A DNA stretch of 64,000 bases from Dawidia soli (GTDB taxonomy: Bacteria; Bacteroidota; Bacteroidia; Cytophagales; Cyclobacteriaceae): positions 1 to 64,000 of the forward strand of contig NZ_JAHESC010000001.1 in NCBI RefSeq assembly GCF_018598185.1, in the 5' to 3' direction. The notes under the pieces were generated by a model. The model saw only the letters and a program-made list of their open reading frames with translations. It was not told the origin of the DNA and made no database searches. Positions 1 through 8,482 of this stretch are shown here, piece after piece; within the stretch, counting starts at the first letter, position 1; every line of letters starts with the position of its first letter. The position numbers were made by a program, and so were the translations under genes.

Positions 1-8
1 CTCCCCGC

Positions 9-57
9 CAATCCAATGAATGCCCTCCCGACTTTGTCAGGGGCATTCATTGGATTG
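9..57. repeat. Perfect 17-bp inverted repeat (hairpin)
   Basis: Bases 9-25 and 41-57 are exact reverse complements, separated by a 15-base loop that can itself form a short GAC/GTC stem. There is no T-tract on either side, so it is not a standard intrinsic terminator, although it lies beyond the 3' end of the SIMPL-domain gene and could protect or end that transcript. It could also be one end of a small repeat element. What lies to its left is outside the window. Confidence 0.75.
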
Positions 58-145
58 AAGCCCACCCCGTGGGATCACGCGAGTAATCCCCAGCTCCGCA
101 CAGAAAAGCCTGCTCGTTTGTGGCTATACCGAGTTGCGTTCTGGA

Positions 146-1084
146 TCACATCTCGCCGATCTTTTGAAGATGGCCTGCGGGGGTAATCAGCATCAATTTT
201 GGCTTTGCTTCCGGCACGGTGTATTGTACACTCATCTGATACGTTAATTGTACCGCGGGTTCGGCCACTACGGGGTTGATCACCACATCGTATCGAGTGT
301 ACGGTACTGCTTCATAGTATTTGGACGGCGACGCTTCTACGGAATGAAACTTCCCGCCCTCGACGTCATCTTTATTCATCGCGCTCAGCGATGGTCTTGA
401 CAGGGAGCTATAGCTTCCGTAGCGCGTTTGCGGGAGTACCGTCACGAAGTCGTCGTCAAATACCCTTCGCAAGGTATCCACCCTTATGCCCACGCTTTCG
501 AGGTATTTTATGCGGACTTTCATTGCCTCCTGGCATTGCGTGCGGAGTTGGTCGTAGTGTTTCTTTACGTTATCAAGAAAGTAGTCCACCTTCACGAGAT
601 CGTAAATCTCCGCCTGGGCTGCCGCGGTCACAATCATATTCAGATCGGCGGCGGTGTGATAGGTTACGGTCACGTTCTTTTGCAGTTCGAATCCATCGGG
701 CACTTCATTATAAGTCTTGCTGAAAACCCTCTTGAATATGCGGATGTCATATTTGGGCACAAGGGAGATCATGTCGGTGTGAACAACCAATGTATCGCGG
801 TGCCGCCGGCGCAATGCGGCCTGGAGGCGGTTGATGCGCAAGGTCATGAGCGAATCGGCACTGGTGGCGGTCACGCCTAACTGGGTTACGGAAAAAAATG
901 CAACGAAGGTATCGGCTTTGGCGTTTAGCAGACCGCTGACGGTGAGTGTGATCTGGCCGTCATGGATCACAGCCTGAGGCTGATGTTCCTCCGGTTCCGT
1001 CTGATGATAGCGACTATTTCCGGAAGACTGTGAGAACAACGTGGTGATCGTGCAGATCAGAAAAAAGGACAGTATATACTTCAT
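146..1084 (-). CDS. SIMPL-domain (DUF541) exported protein
   Basis: A protein of about 312 residues with an N-terminal signal peptide (MKYILSFFLICTITTLFSQ) and so probably periplasmic or envelope-bound. The rest resembles the SIMPL (DUF541) family: an early beta-strand segment (ITLTVSGLLNAKADTFVAFF) reading like the family's G-x-A-x-V start, and a later part with YEAVPYTRYDVVINPVV and a beta-rich end. SIMPL proteins are poorly understood; no catalytic residues are known. I chose the ATG at 1084 because it begins directly at the signal peptide; an upstream TTG at 1108 in the same frame would add eight polar residues in front of it. It is transcribed away from the ridA-like gene, with 230 bases between them. 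Family assignment is moderate, the export call is strong. Confidence 0.7.
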   Translation of the reverse strand: MKYILSFFLICTITTLFSQSSGNSRYHQTEPEEHQPQAVIHDGQITLTVSGLLNAKADTFVAFFSVTQLGVTATSADSLMTLRINRLQAALRRRHRDTLVVHTDMISLVPKYDIRIFKRVFSKTYNEVPDGFELQKNVTVTYHTAADLNMIVTAAAQAEIYDLVKVDYFLDNVKKHYDQLRTQCQEAMKVRIKYLESVGIRVDTLRRVFDDDFVTVLPQTRYGSYSSLSRPSLSAMNKDDVEGGKFHSVEASPSKYYEAVPYTRYDVVINPVVAEPAVQLTYQMSVQYTVPEAKPKLMLITPAGHLQKIGEM

Positions 1085-1284
1085 AGCAGTTGATTTGATG
1101 AAGGTCAATACTAGCGACTAATTGAAGCAATTGCACCCTGGACTAAGTGAAACCGCCATTTGACTGAGTAAATAGGCGCGATATAGGTATGTACCTCCCG
1201 GCATAACGGCGACTCCGCGGAAAGATAAAATAGTTTAACCCTCTTTCTTAAAATAATTGAACGTTCCTACGGGAAGACGGGCGC

Positions 1285-1292
1285 TATCTTTG
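1285..1292 (+). promoter_or_regulatory. Bacteroidota -7 promoter element
   Basis: TATCTTTG matches the Bacteroidota -7 consensus TAnnTTTG and lies 22 bases before the RidA-family start. A TTG at 1257-1259 is further upstream than the usual 19-21 bases, so the -33 element is uncertain. Confidence 0.45.
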
Positions 1293-1314
1293 TTCTGTTA
1301 AATCATAAAAAACA

Positions 1315-1728
1315 ATGAAAACAGAAATTGCTCAGATAAAAGTAATACCAGATACCTATGCTCCGTTTCGCCTGGCACAAGGCTACCGCGTAGGAGAACT
1401 CCTGTTTATTTCCGGCCAAACAGCCCTGGATGACCAGGGACAATTGGTTGGCATCGGAGATTTTGATATACAGGCGCAGAAGGCTTTTGAAAACCTGGAG
1501 AAAGTGCTGCTCGCCGGAGGTTCCAGCCTGAAGAATGTTGTTAAAGTAACGATATTATTACGAGACATGGCGAACTTCGATAAGATCGTAACGCTTAGAG
1601 GAAAGTACTTTACGGCCCCTTATCCGGCGGATACGATCTTTGAAGTATCTTCTTTGTTCTCTCCCGATGCACTCATCGAGATTGAAGCCGTCGCTGTAGC
1701 AGACGATGCCGCCGACTGGAAAAAGTAG
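1315..1728 (+). CDS. RidA/YjgF family protein (imine/enamine deaminase)
   Basis: A 137-residue cytoplasmic protein of the YjgF/YER057c/UK114 (RidA) family, which hydrolyses reactive enamines and imines released by PLP enzymes. Visible family features are the early LLFISGQTALDDQG strand-turn, the KAFENLEKVLLAGGSSLKNVVKVTILLRDM helix-strand segments (shown in part here) and the C-terminal IEIEAVAV strand. The usual family length is about 125-135 residues, so this one is complete. No signal peptide, unlike the second RidA protein at 36986. It has its own promoter-like element and converges on a Crp/Fnr gene with a shared terminator, so it is probably monocistronic. Which substrate it serves cannot be told from sequence. 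Confidence 0.9.
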   Translation: MKTEIAQIKVIPDTYAPFRLAQGYRVGELLFISGQTALDDQGQLVGIGDFDIQAQKAFENLEKVLLAGGSSLKNVVKVTILLRDMANFDKIVTLRGKYFTAPYPADTIFEVSSLFSPDALIEIEAVAVADDAADWKK

Positions 1729-1735
1729 TAGGCAC

Positions 1736-1770
1736 AAAATAGCGGGACGCCCATGGCCTCCCGCTATTTT
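1736..1770. terminator. Bidirectional intrinsic terminator
   Basis: A 12-bp perfect stem (1736-1747 with 1759-1770), GC-rich in the middle and flanked by A-run and T-run, so it can act in both directions. It serves the RidA-like gene on + and overlaps the stop codon of the Crp/Fnr gene on -. Confidence 0.85.
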
Positions 1771-2351
1771 TTGGCGATCTCTTTTCGGATCTGGCTTAGA
1801 AATACAGGTGTTATTCCCAGGAACGAAGCGATGTGTTTTTGGGGTAGACGCTGTTCAATGTCGGGATATTTTTTCACCAGGGCCTGGTAACGTTCAGCCC
1901 CCGGCATGCTGATGTTGTTCAGGATGCGCTCATCCTGTGCCATGCTGGCATGCTCGTTCAGTATGCGCCAAAAGCGTTCCATTTTCGGAACCAGGAGCAG
2001 CAGCTCTTCCCGCTGCTCGATATCGATCTGCAAGACCACTGTTTTTTCAAGCGCGATGATGTTACGGCTTGCCGGTTTTTGCCGGATGAAACTATTCAGA
2101 TCGGAGATCCACCAATCTTCCAGGGCAAAATGCAGCGTATGCTCATTACCCCGGGCATCGACGTGAAAAGAACGCAGGAAGCCCTTGCACACATAACTTT
2201 CGTACCGGCAGACCTCGCCCTGCGCCAACAGATACTGACGGGGGAGCAGCTCGCGAATGCTAAAGGCAGCACGAACATGATTCTTTTCTCCGTCGCTGAG
2301 GCTTATGCGACGGTCGATGTGCTGGAGTATAGCGTCAAAGCAGTTGTTCAT
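1764..2351 (-). CDS. Crp/Fnr family transcriptional regulator
   Basis: About 195 residues with an N-terminal cyclic-nucleotide-binding-type beta barrel (residues 25-120, including VCRYESYVCKGFLRSFHVD and the ALEDWWISDLNSF stretch common in Bacteroidota members) and a C-terminal helix-turn-helix (QKHIASFLGITPVFLSQIRKE). In Bacteroidota these short Crp-like proteins usually regulate a nearby gene in response to an unknown signal. The ATG at 2351 is preferred because AAGGA sits seven bases before it; an ATG 15 bases upstream and a further upstream start lack such a site. The gene converges with the RidA-like gene and has no partner on its own strand. Confidence 0.85.
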   Translation of the reverse strand: MNNCFDAILQHIDRRISLSDGEKNHVRAAFSIRELLPRQYLLAQGEVCRYESYVCKGFLRSFHVDARGNEHTLHFALEDWWISDLNSFIRQKPASRNIIALEKTVVLQIDIEQREELLLLVPKMERFWRILNEHASMAQDERILNNISMPGAERYQALVKKYPDIEQRLPQKHIASFLGITPVFLSQIRKEIAKK

Positions 2352-2513
2352 ATCTGATTCCTTCATTATTCGGCGCTTTTGGAACACAATAATACTTGTT
2401 TTGGACACGCCCTCCATTTTTATGGTTGTACTTTATGAAAACGACATTTACGGCCGTCCGGTTGGGGCCGGGATCGGTCTGTGGACGGATCAACCCACGA
2501 GGTTTTTACCGTG

Positions 2514-2544
2514 TTTGGATTTGTAAGTAGTTAAATTATCTTTG
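2514..2544 (+). promoter_or_regulatory. Bacteroidota-type promoter of marR-rph
   Basis: TTTG at 2514-2517, exactly 19 bases, then TATCTTTG at 2537-2544. This is a full match to the Bacteroidota housekeeping consensus TTTG-N19-TAnnTTTG. The start codon of the MarR gene follows 29 bases later. Confidence 0.75.
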
Positions 2545-2567
2545 TTACTAAGATATTTATTAAGTAA
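2545..2567. promoter_or_regulatory. Candidate MarR operator
   Basis: An imperfect palindrome of 23 bases with arms TTACT (2545-2549) and AGTAA (2563-2567) around an AT-rich centre. It begins directly after the -7 element, so it would cover the transcription start. Size and position fit a MarR-family operator used for self-repression. This is inferred from position and symmetry only. Confidence 0.5.
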
Positions 2568-2573
2568 GACAAT

Positions 2574-3029
2574 ATGGAAAAGGATGCCGCCAGACAAATA
2601 CGGAAACTGAGCCAGCAGTATGCCTACACATCTATTCAAATGCACGAGGCCATTGGCCGGAAGGCGGGGCTGTCGGGCACGGACCATAAATACTTAGGCT
2701 TTTTATTGGAGAAGGGCCAAATGACAGCGGGAGAGCTTGCTACACTAACCGGGCTTACGACCGGTGCTGTTACGGGGTTGATCGACCGGTTTGAAAAGAA
2801 GAAGCTGGTTAAAAGGCGCTTTGCGGAAGACGATCGGCGAAAGGTTCTCATCGAGCCCAATACAAAAAATATCATGGCACTTTTCAAGCCCCTCTATAAG
2901 GAGTTTCGGAGCCATTCTGAAAAATTAATAGCTTCCTTTTCCGGTAAAGAGCTCAAAGTTCTTGAAACCTACTTTTTGAAAGCCATTGAAATAATGGAGG
3001 AGACAACGGATAGGGTCAACACCAGATAA
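2574..3029 (+). CDS. MarR family transcriptional regulator
   Basis: A 151-residue winged-helix protein. The recognition-helix region reads TAGELATLTGLTTGAVTGLI, followed by the wing VKRRFAEDDRRKVLIE with the conserved D-x-R-R of MarR proteins; the flanking helices would form the dimer interface. It is the first gene of an operon with the rifamycin phosphotransferase 26 bases downstream. Together with the promoter and overlapping palindrome just upstream, the layout suggests a ligand-released repressor controlling itself and rph. The natural ligand could be a rifamycin-like polyketide or another aromatic compound; the sequence does not say which. Confidence 0.9.
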   Translation: MEKDAARQIRKLSQQYAYTSIQMHEAIGRKAGLSGTDHKYLGFLLEKGQMTAGELATLTGLTTGAVTGLIDRFEKKKLVKRRFAEDDRRKVLIEPNTKNIMALFKPLYKEFRSHSEKLIASFSGKELKVLETYFLKAIEIMEETTDRVNTR

Positions 3030-3055
3030 CGACTTCAAACAAAAACGCTTCAAGT

Positions 3056-5677
3056 ATGATCAGGGAAATTTCATTTGTGCTGGGTCTTCGGGAATGCGAC
3101 AAGACACAGCTTAGCGTAGCCGGGGGGAAGGGTGCGAACCTGGGCGAACTTACCCGGATAGCGGGCATATTTGTGCCGGATGGCTTTTGTGTTACCACGG
3201 CAGCTTTTGCCAGGATTCTGAAGGAAAACACGGCCATAGATGCGCTCGTGAGTCAGTTATCCCGTCTGAAGGTGGAGGACCGGGATAAGATCGGTGAGCT
3301 TAGTGCCGGGATTCGTCGGGTGATTGAGGAGGCAACCATTCCTTCGGAGATTTACGAAGAGATCGCCCGCTTTCTCTCGAAGTTTGATGATCGGGAGGCC
3401 TTCGCTGTACGGTCAAGCGCTACTGCGGAAGATCTCCCGGCGGCCTCCTTTGCCGGGCAGCAGGATACTTATTTGAACGTGGTCGGTCTGGAGTCGATCA
3501 TACGGCATATCAGCAAATGCTGGGCCTCGCTGTTTACAGAGCGGGCTGTGGTGTATCGTCTTCAGCAGGGGTTTGGTCATCGCGACGTGCACCTGGCTGT
3601 TGTGGTGCAGAAGATGATCTCTCCACAGGTGGCGGGAATTATGTTTACCGCCGACCCGGTCACCGGCAATAGAAAGGTGCTATCCATAGATGCCAGTTTT
3701 GGCCTGGGAGAGGCACTGGCGGCCGGCATGGTATATCCGGATGTATATAAAGTGCGCGACGGCCAGATGGTCGATAAGAAGACAGGGACCAAGAAACTGG
3801 CTATTTATACCCGGGAAGATGGCGGAACAAAGACACAGGAGGTCGAACCGGCACAACAAGGCCAGCAAGCACTCACGGATCGTCAGATTATAAGCCTGGC
3901 GCGCATCGGCCGGACGATCGAGCAACATTTCGGATACCCACAGGACATTGAATGGTGTTTGGCCGAAGATACTTTTTACATCGTGCAGAGTCGGCCGATC
4001 ACTACCTTATTCCCCATCCCCCGGGAGAGCGATCAGGAGAATCATATATACGTGTCGGTAGGGCATCCGCAAATGATGACGGATGCTATGAAACCCTTAG
4101 GGCTATCGGTCCGACAACTAATCACGGCGGCTCCCATGGCTATTGCCGGTGGGAGGATGTTTGTTGATGTTACGCAGCGACTTGCTTCGCCCGCTACCCG
4201 GCAAACAATACTCGATACCCTGGGGCAAGGGGATCCGCTCATTAAGGATGCTCTGATGACCGTACTGGAGCGGGGAGACTTTATAAAGTCACTGCCTGCG
4301 GAGAGCGCCGGTAAGAACAGCCATGTCGTTTCGACGTCGGGCTTTCGCACGCAACTTGAAAACGATCCGTCTATTGTTTCCGGTCTGATCGCACGCAGCC
4401 AGGCTTCGATCGAAGCATTAAAGCAAACCATTCTGACGAAGTCAGGTCCGGAGGTATTTGCGGTTATTCTGGAAGATCTTCAGCAATTAAGGAAGAGTCT
4501 GTTTGATCCGCAGAGCATGGCCGCGATCATGGGGGCAATGGATGCTGCGTTCTGGATCAATGAAAAGATGAAGGAGTGGCTGGGTGAGATCAGCGTAGCG
4601 GACACGTTGTCGCAATCTGTGTCCAATAACGTTACTTCGGAAATGGGCCTGGCATTGTTGGATGTCGCGGATGTGATCCGTTCGCATCCGGCCGTGATCG
4701 GATATTTGCACCATGTCGACAGCGAGGATTTCTTAGAGGAGCTGGTAAAGGTTGAGGGCGGGCAAGAGGCCCGGGAGGCGATCGAGGCATATCTTCAGAA
4801 ATACGGCATGCGCTGCGCGGGCGAGATCGATATTACAAGAACGCGTTGGAGCGAAGATCCTACCATACTGGTTCCTGTCATTCTCCGCAATATTAAGAAT
4901 GTCGAGCCGCAGGCCAGTCATCGGAAATTCGAGCAAGGACGGCGGGAGGCGTTGCAAAAGGAACAGACGTTATTGGATCGGCTCAGGCAGTTACCGGATG
5001 GTGAACAAAAAGCCGGGGAAGCGAAACAAATGATCGGCCTGATCCGGAACTTTGCCGGCTATCGCGAATATCCGAAATACGATATCGTTAGTCGCTACTG
5101 GGTGTATAAGCAGGCGTTGCTCAAAGAGGCCGGCGAACTTGTACGGGCAAAAGTTATCCATGAAACGGAAGATATCTTTTATCTCACCTTTGAAGAGCTT
5201 CACGAAGCTGTGCGCACACATACGCTGGATTATCAGGTTATCAGCAAACGTAAGGACGAGTATAGGGTATATGAAAAACTGACGCCCCCACGCGTGATCA
5301 CGTCGGATGGCGAGATCGTCACCGGTGCCTATAAACGTGAAAATCTTCCGGCGGATGCTATCGTCGGCCTGCCGGTCTCTTCCGGGGTCATCGAAGGGCG
5401 TGCGCGGGTCATCTTAAAGATGGAGGATGCCGACCTGGAAGAAGGGGATATATTGGTCACATCCTTTACCGACCCGAGTTGGACGCCCCTGTTTTTATCT
5501 ATCAAAGGCCTGATCACCGAAGCGGGGGGGCTGATGACCCACGGCGCTGTGATTGCGCGCGAGTATGGATTGCCTGCCGTGGTGGGTGTGGAGCATGCTA
5601 CCACATTGATCAAAGACGGTCAGCGGATCCGGGTGAACGGCACGGACGGGTATGTCGAGATCCTCGGTGGGGAGTGA
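3056..5677 (+). CDS. rph: Rifamycin phosphotransferase (rifampin-inactivating)
   Basis: An 873-residue protein, matching the ~865-residue length of rifampin phosphotransferases. The enzyme uses ATP to phosphorylate the C21 hydroxyl of rifamycins, releasing AMP and phosphate. Three domains are seen in order: an ATP-binding domain (about 1-315, GGKGANLGE near the start and FAVRSSATAEDLPAASFAGQ), a central rifamycin-binding helical domain (about 325-755), and the swivelling phosphohistidine domain at the C terminus with GGLMTHGAVIAREYGLPAVV. The catalytic His is residue 829. I recall close agreement with the Listeria enzyme through the middle domain (MMTDAMKPLG, KYGMRCAGEID), which PEP synthases do not share; also it lacks the C-terminal PEP-binding TIM barrel of PpsA. 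Automated annotation often calls it PEP synthase. Convergent with a Crp/Fnr gene, with two bases between the stops. Confidence 0.93.
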   Translation: MIREISFVLGLRECDKTQLSVAGGKGANLGELTRIAGIFVPDGFCVTTAAFARILKENTAIDALVSQLSRLKVEDRDKIGELSAGIRRVIEEATIPSEIYEEIARFLSKFDDREAFAVRSSATAEDLPAASFAGQQDTYLNVVGLESIIRHISKCWASLFTERAVVYRLQQGFGHRDVHLAVVVQKMISPQVAGIMFTADPVTGNRKVLSIDASFGLGEALAAGMVYPDVYKVRDGQMVDKKTGTKKLAIYTREDGGTKTQEVEPAQQGQQALTDRQIISLARIGRTIEQHFGYPQDIEWCLAEDTFYIVQSRPITTLFPIPRESDQENHIYVSVGHPQMMTDAMKPLGLSVRQLITAAPMAIAGGRMFVDVTQRLASPATRQTILDTLGQGDPLIKDALMTVLERGDFIKSLPAESAGKNSHVVSTSGFRTQLENDPSIVSGLIARSQASIEALKQTILTKSGPEVFAVILEDLQQLRKSLFDPQSMAAIMGAMDAAFWINEKMKEWLGEISVADTLSQSVSNNVTSEMGLALLDVADVIRSHPAVIGYLHHVDSEDFLEELVKVEGGQEAREAIEAYLQKYGMRCAGEIDITRTRWSEDPTILVPVILRNIKNVEPQASHRKFEQGRREALQKEQTLLDRLRQLPDGEQKAGEAKQMIGLIRNFAGYREYPKYDIVSRYWVYKQALLKEAGELVRAKVIHETEDIFYLTFEELHEAVRTHTLDYQVISKRKDEYRVYEKLTPPRVITSDGEIVTGAYKRENLPADAIVGLPVSSGVIEGRARVILKMEDADLEEGDILVTSFTDPSWTPLFLSIKGLITEAGGLMTHGAVIAREYGLPAVVGVEHATTLIKDGQRIRVNGTDGYVEILGGE

Positions 5678-5679
5678 TG

Positions 5680-6261
5680 TCACAGATCTTTTTTTGCCCG
5701 CAGCATGCTGAGGAACTGCGGTGTAAAGCCCAGAAAGGATGCGAGCATATATTGGGGGACGATCTGAACAAAGCCCGGGAAATCTGCTACGAATTGTGAA
5801 TATCGTTCTTCTGCTGATTCGCAGAGCAAGAGCTCAATTTTCTTCAGCGAGGCCGTATAAGCCTTTTGCATCATCAACCGGAAGTATGTATTAAACGCAG
5901 GCGCCGCGTTAAAGACCGCTTCATAGTCTGACCGGTGCAACACGAGCAGCTCGCAATCCTGAACAGCCTGGATAGTGTACTCCGATGGCTTTTGCGTTTC
6001 AAAACTTTGAAAGTCACTCAGCCACCAACCGGGAATGGCAAATTGGAGAATCTGCTCCACGCCATTCTTTGTGTTTCGGTAGTATCGCAGGCATCCCGTC
6101 AGCACAAAATAATAGGCTGTACACACGTGGTGTTCCTGCAACAGAAAATCCTTGCGATCGATCTTTTTGTATTTGATCGCCGATGTCAATACCTGTGCCT
6201 GATCTGCGCTGAGCGGCGTGAACCGTCTGATGTGATTGAAGAGCGCTTCATGGTGGTTCAT
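5680..6261 (-). CDS. Crp/Fnr family transcriptional regulator
   Basis: About 193 residues: a cyclic-nucleotide-binding-like domain (with YYFVLTGCLRYYRNTKNGVE and ILQFAIPGWWLSDFQSFE) and a C-terminal helix-turn-helix (YMLASFLGFTPQFLSMLR). It is divergent from the AhpD-like gene across 92 bases, the usual arrangement for a Bacteroidota Crp-like regulator and the small redox or hydrolase gene it controls. Starts at 6291 (MYFKKKR) and 6261 (MNHHEAL) are both possible; none has a Shine-Dalgarno site, and I chose the one giving the usual family N terminus. The ligand is unknown. Confidence 0.85.
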   Translation of the reverse strand: MNHHEALFNHIRRFTPLSADQAQVLTSAIKYKKIDRKDFLLQEHHVCTAYYFVLTGCLRYYRNTKNGVEQILQFAIPGWWLSDFQSFETQKPSEYTIQAVQDCELLVLHRSDYEAVFNAAPAFNTYFRLMMQKAYTASLKKIELLLCESAEERYSQFVADFPGFVQIVPQYMLASFLGFTPQFLSMLRAKKDL

Positions 6262-6353
6262 GGCGGTGGCACGTTTTTTCTTAAAGTACATTAAGTTTTT
6301 ACTCCTGCGCAAGGCGCAACTTTGCATCAGTAAAAATCAAAACAGAAGCACGT

Positions 6354-6794
6354 ATGAGCAAAAGAGTGGTTATCAAAGAGATAGAACCGAAGGCCTATGA
6401 GGTAATGTTTGGTTTCGAGAAATATCTCTCGAAGACAAATTTAACACCGACGGTAAAGGAGCTGATCAAGATCAGAGTTTCGCAGATCAACGGTTGTGCA
6501 TATTGCATCGACCTGCACACCAAGGATGCCCGGAAAATGGGGGAGACCGAACAACGCATCTATGCCCTGAATGCCTGGCGGGAGACTCCTTTCTTTTCTG
6601 AAACCGAAAGAGCCGTGCTGGCTCTGGCCGAGGAGGTCACCTTCATCAACAAGGGCGTGTCGGATGAGACCTATCAGCATGCCGCCAGGGTGTTGGACGA
6701 GCAGACGCTCGCACAAGCTATCATGGCGATCATCGCGATCAATGCCTGGAACAGGATCGGTATTTCAACACATATGCAGCCGGCATTGGATTGA
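6354..6794 (+). CDS. Carboxymuconolactone decarboxylase family (AhpD-like) protein
   Basis: A 146-residue protein of the CMD/AhpD fold. The motif QINGCAYCIDLHTKDARK carries the CxxC pair plus the downstream His found in alkylhydroperoxidase-like members, so a thiol peroxidase or peroxidase-reductase role is likely rather than true carboxymuconolactone decarboxylation. No signal peptide. It is divergent from a Crp/Fnr regulator that probably controls it, and a terminator follows 22 bases after its stop, so it is transcribed alone. Confidence 0.88.
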   Translation: MSKRVVIKEIEPKAYEVMFGFEKYLSKTNLTPTVKELIKIRVSQINGCAYCIDLHTKDARKMGETEQRIYALNAWRETPFFSETERAVLALAEEVTFINKGVSDETYQHAARVLDEQTLAQAIMAIIAINAWNRIGISTHMQPALD

Positions 6795-6815
6795 GGCGGT
6801 TTAATTTCAATGGCA

Positions 6816-6844
6816 GAAAAAGGGCTCACGTTGTGGGCCTTTTA
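6816..6844 (+). terminator. Intrinsic terminator after AhpD-like gene
   Basis: An A-rich/GC stem (AAAAGGGCTCAC with GTGGGCCTTTT, one bulge) with a GTT loop and a T-run at 6840-6843. Confidence 0.7.
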
Positions 6845-6961
6845 ATTAACTAGCAATCGGTAATTTTTCATCCCACCAGAACGGGCATTCACCCCATTTG
6901 CTTGGCAGGCGGGGCCAGTCCCAGTATCTTTCGGGTAGGATTGGAAAATATATACGCGACA

Positions 6962-8482
6962 ATGTTAGAGAAGATTGATCTGAAACGGACGGAATTCTGG
7001 GGGGCCACGGTCCTGTACGCCTTTGCGCTTATCCTGTTACTGATAGACGTGTCCAATAGCAACATGGTACCGGTGTGGACACCCTACCGGCAGTTTTTTT
7101 GGGAGAACCACCTGCATTACTCGTACTCCAAGAATTATTTCTTTCCCCAGGTAGCCCGGCTGACCGGTTATTATGGTGCCTTTCTGCTCTGGAATTTTGT
7201 GACCATTCCGTGCATGCTGGTGCGGCGCCGGATGATCTGGGGCATTTTATTGATACCCTTGTTGCTCGGTGCTCTTTGGCTGTTGCTGACGGTTACGGAC
7301 ACCTGGCTGCGGCGTTACCTGTTTGAGATCAAGACAGCCGACTATGCGCATAACTTAATGATCAAGCAGAGCCTGGTGACGGCCGTGTGGGCGCTGATCG
7401 CACTCGCAGGCTATACGTTCGCCAAGCGGATCATTGCAAACGTGCTGACGCGCATTGCCCAGCTGCTGCCCCAATACAGCGCCGTGGCGCAAAACGTCTT
7501 CCTGGCGCTGGTGGTATGGGGAGCGGTTGGGGTAGGGATCGTTATCTTCAGGACGGTGACGATGCCGATCCTCCAGGGCATGGGCATTGTGCTGTTCAGC
7601 ATCTTGCTGTATGGACTTTCTTTTACGATCCTTATTGAAGACGCCTTAAAAAAAGGTGTTTGGGGCTACCTGTTGCGGATTGCCGGTATCTGCGTGGGCG
7701 TCGGCTTGCTCCTTTTTGTCGTGGCCGGTACCGGGTGGAGGCAACGCGAGGCGATGTGGGTGACTGTGACCGCGAACGGATTCTTTCAGGTGTTTATATG
7801 CGCCCCGCTGTATTGGCTGATATATCAACGTAACCTGACCATGCGCCGGCAGCTCACATCGCTCCAGACAGCGTTGGGAAGCTCGTCGGCCAACTTGGAC
7901 TTTCTGCGGTCGCAGATCAATCCGCACTTTTTGTTCAACGCGTTGAATACCCTTTACGGTACGGCTTTGCAGGAAAGCGCCGAGCGTACGGGAGAGGGCA
8001 TCCAACGGCTGGGTGATATGATGCGCTTTATGCTGCGCGAGAACACGCAGGACAAAATACTGCTGGCGCGTGAGATCGAATACCTGCAGAACTACGTGGC
8101 GTTGCAGACCCTGCGTATACAATCGTCGCCTGACATTACCATCTCGCAGCACATCGAAGAGGACTTGAACGGTCTGTACATTGCGCCCATGCTCCTGATC
8201 CCGTTTGTCGAAAATGCCTTCAAGCACGGCATTAGCCTGCGCAAGCCGTCGCAAGTGGTCATCTCGCTACAGATCCGCGAAGGCACACTATATTTCGATG
8301 TGCGCAATACCGTGCACGAAAAACAAGACCACGACATCGAGGCGGATAAGAATGGTATCGGATTGGAAAATGTGCGGCTAAGGCTGCAGCTGCTATATCC
8401 GCAAAAACATGAGCTGGTCGTGCGCCAGACGACCCTCGAGTTCTTTGTTCACGTCACCGTCCAGCTAACCGAAAAAGTATGA
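6962..8482 (+). CDS. LytS/YehU-type sensor histidine kinase
   Basis: About 506 residues. The N-terminal half has several membrane segments (for example ATVLYAFALILLLIDVSN, GILLIPLLLGALWLLLTV, VFLALVVWGAVGVGIVIF). The C-terminal half is a His_kinase/HATPase pair: FLRSQINPHFLFNALNTLYG contains the phosphoacceptor His, MLLIPFVENAFKHGIS is the N box and KNGIGLENVRLRLQLLYP the G box. This class works with LytTR regulators, and the next gene is one, overlapping by four bases (ATGA), so the two are translationally coupled. I prefer the ATG at 6962; a TTG 60 bases upstream extends the frame with an unlikely sequence. The sensed signal is unknown. Confidence 0.9.
   Translation: MLEKIDLKRTEFWGATVLYAFALILLLIDVSNSNMVPVWTPYRQFFWENHLHYSYSKNYFFPQVARLTGYYGAFLLWNFVTIPCMLVRRRMIWGILLIPLLLGALWLLLTVTDTWLRRYLFEIKTADYAHNLMIKQSLVTAVWALIALAGYTFAKRIIANVLTRIAQLLPQYSAVAQNVFLALVVWGAVGVGIVIFRTVTMPILQGMGIVLFSILLYGLSFTILIEDALKKGVWGYLLRIAGICVGVGLLLFVVAGTGWRQREAMWVTVTANGFFQVFICAPLYWLIYQRNLTMRRQLTSLQTALGSSSANLDFLRSQINPHFLFNALNTLYGTALQESAERTGEGIQRLGDMMRFMLRENTQDKILLAREIEYLQNYVALQTLRIQSSPDITISQHIEEDLNGLYIAPMLLIPFVENAFKHGISLRKPSQVVISLQIREGTLYFDVRNTVHEKQDHDIEADKNGIGLENVRLRLQLLYPQKHELVVRQTTLEFFVHVTVQLTEKV

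Noticed and set aside
3056-5677. Phosphoenolpyruvate synthase (ppsA)
   Set aside because: The N-terminal ATP-binding domain is shared, but the C-terminal PEP-binding TIM barrel is absent, the phosphohistidine domain is at the very end and the middle domain matches rifampin phosphotransferases.
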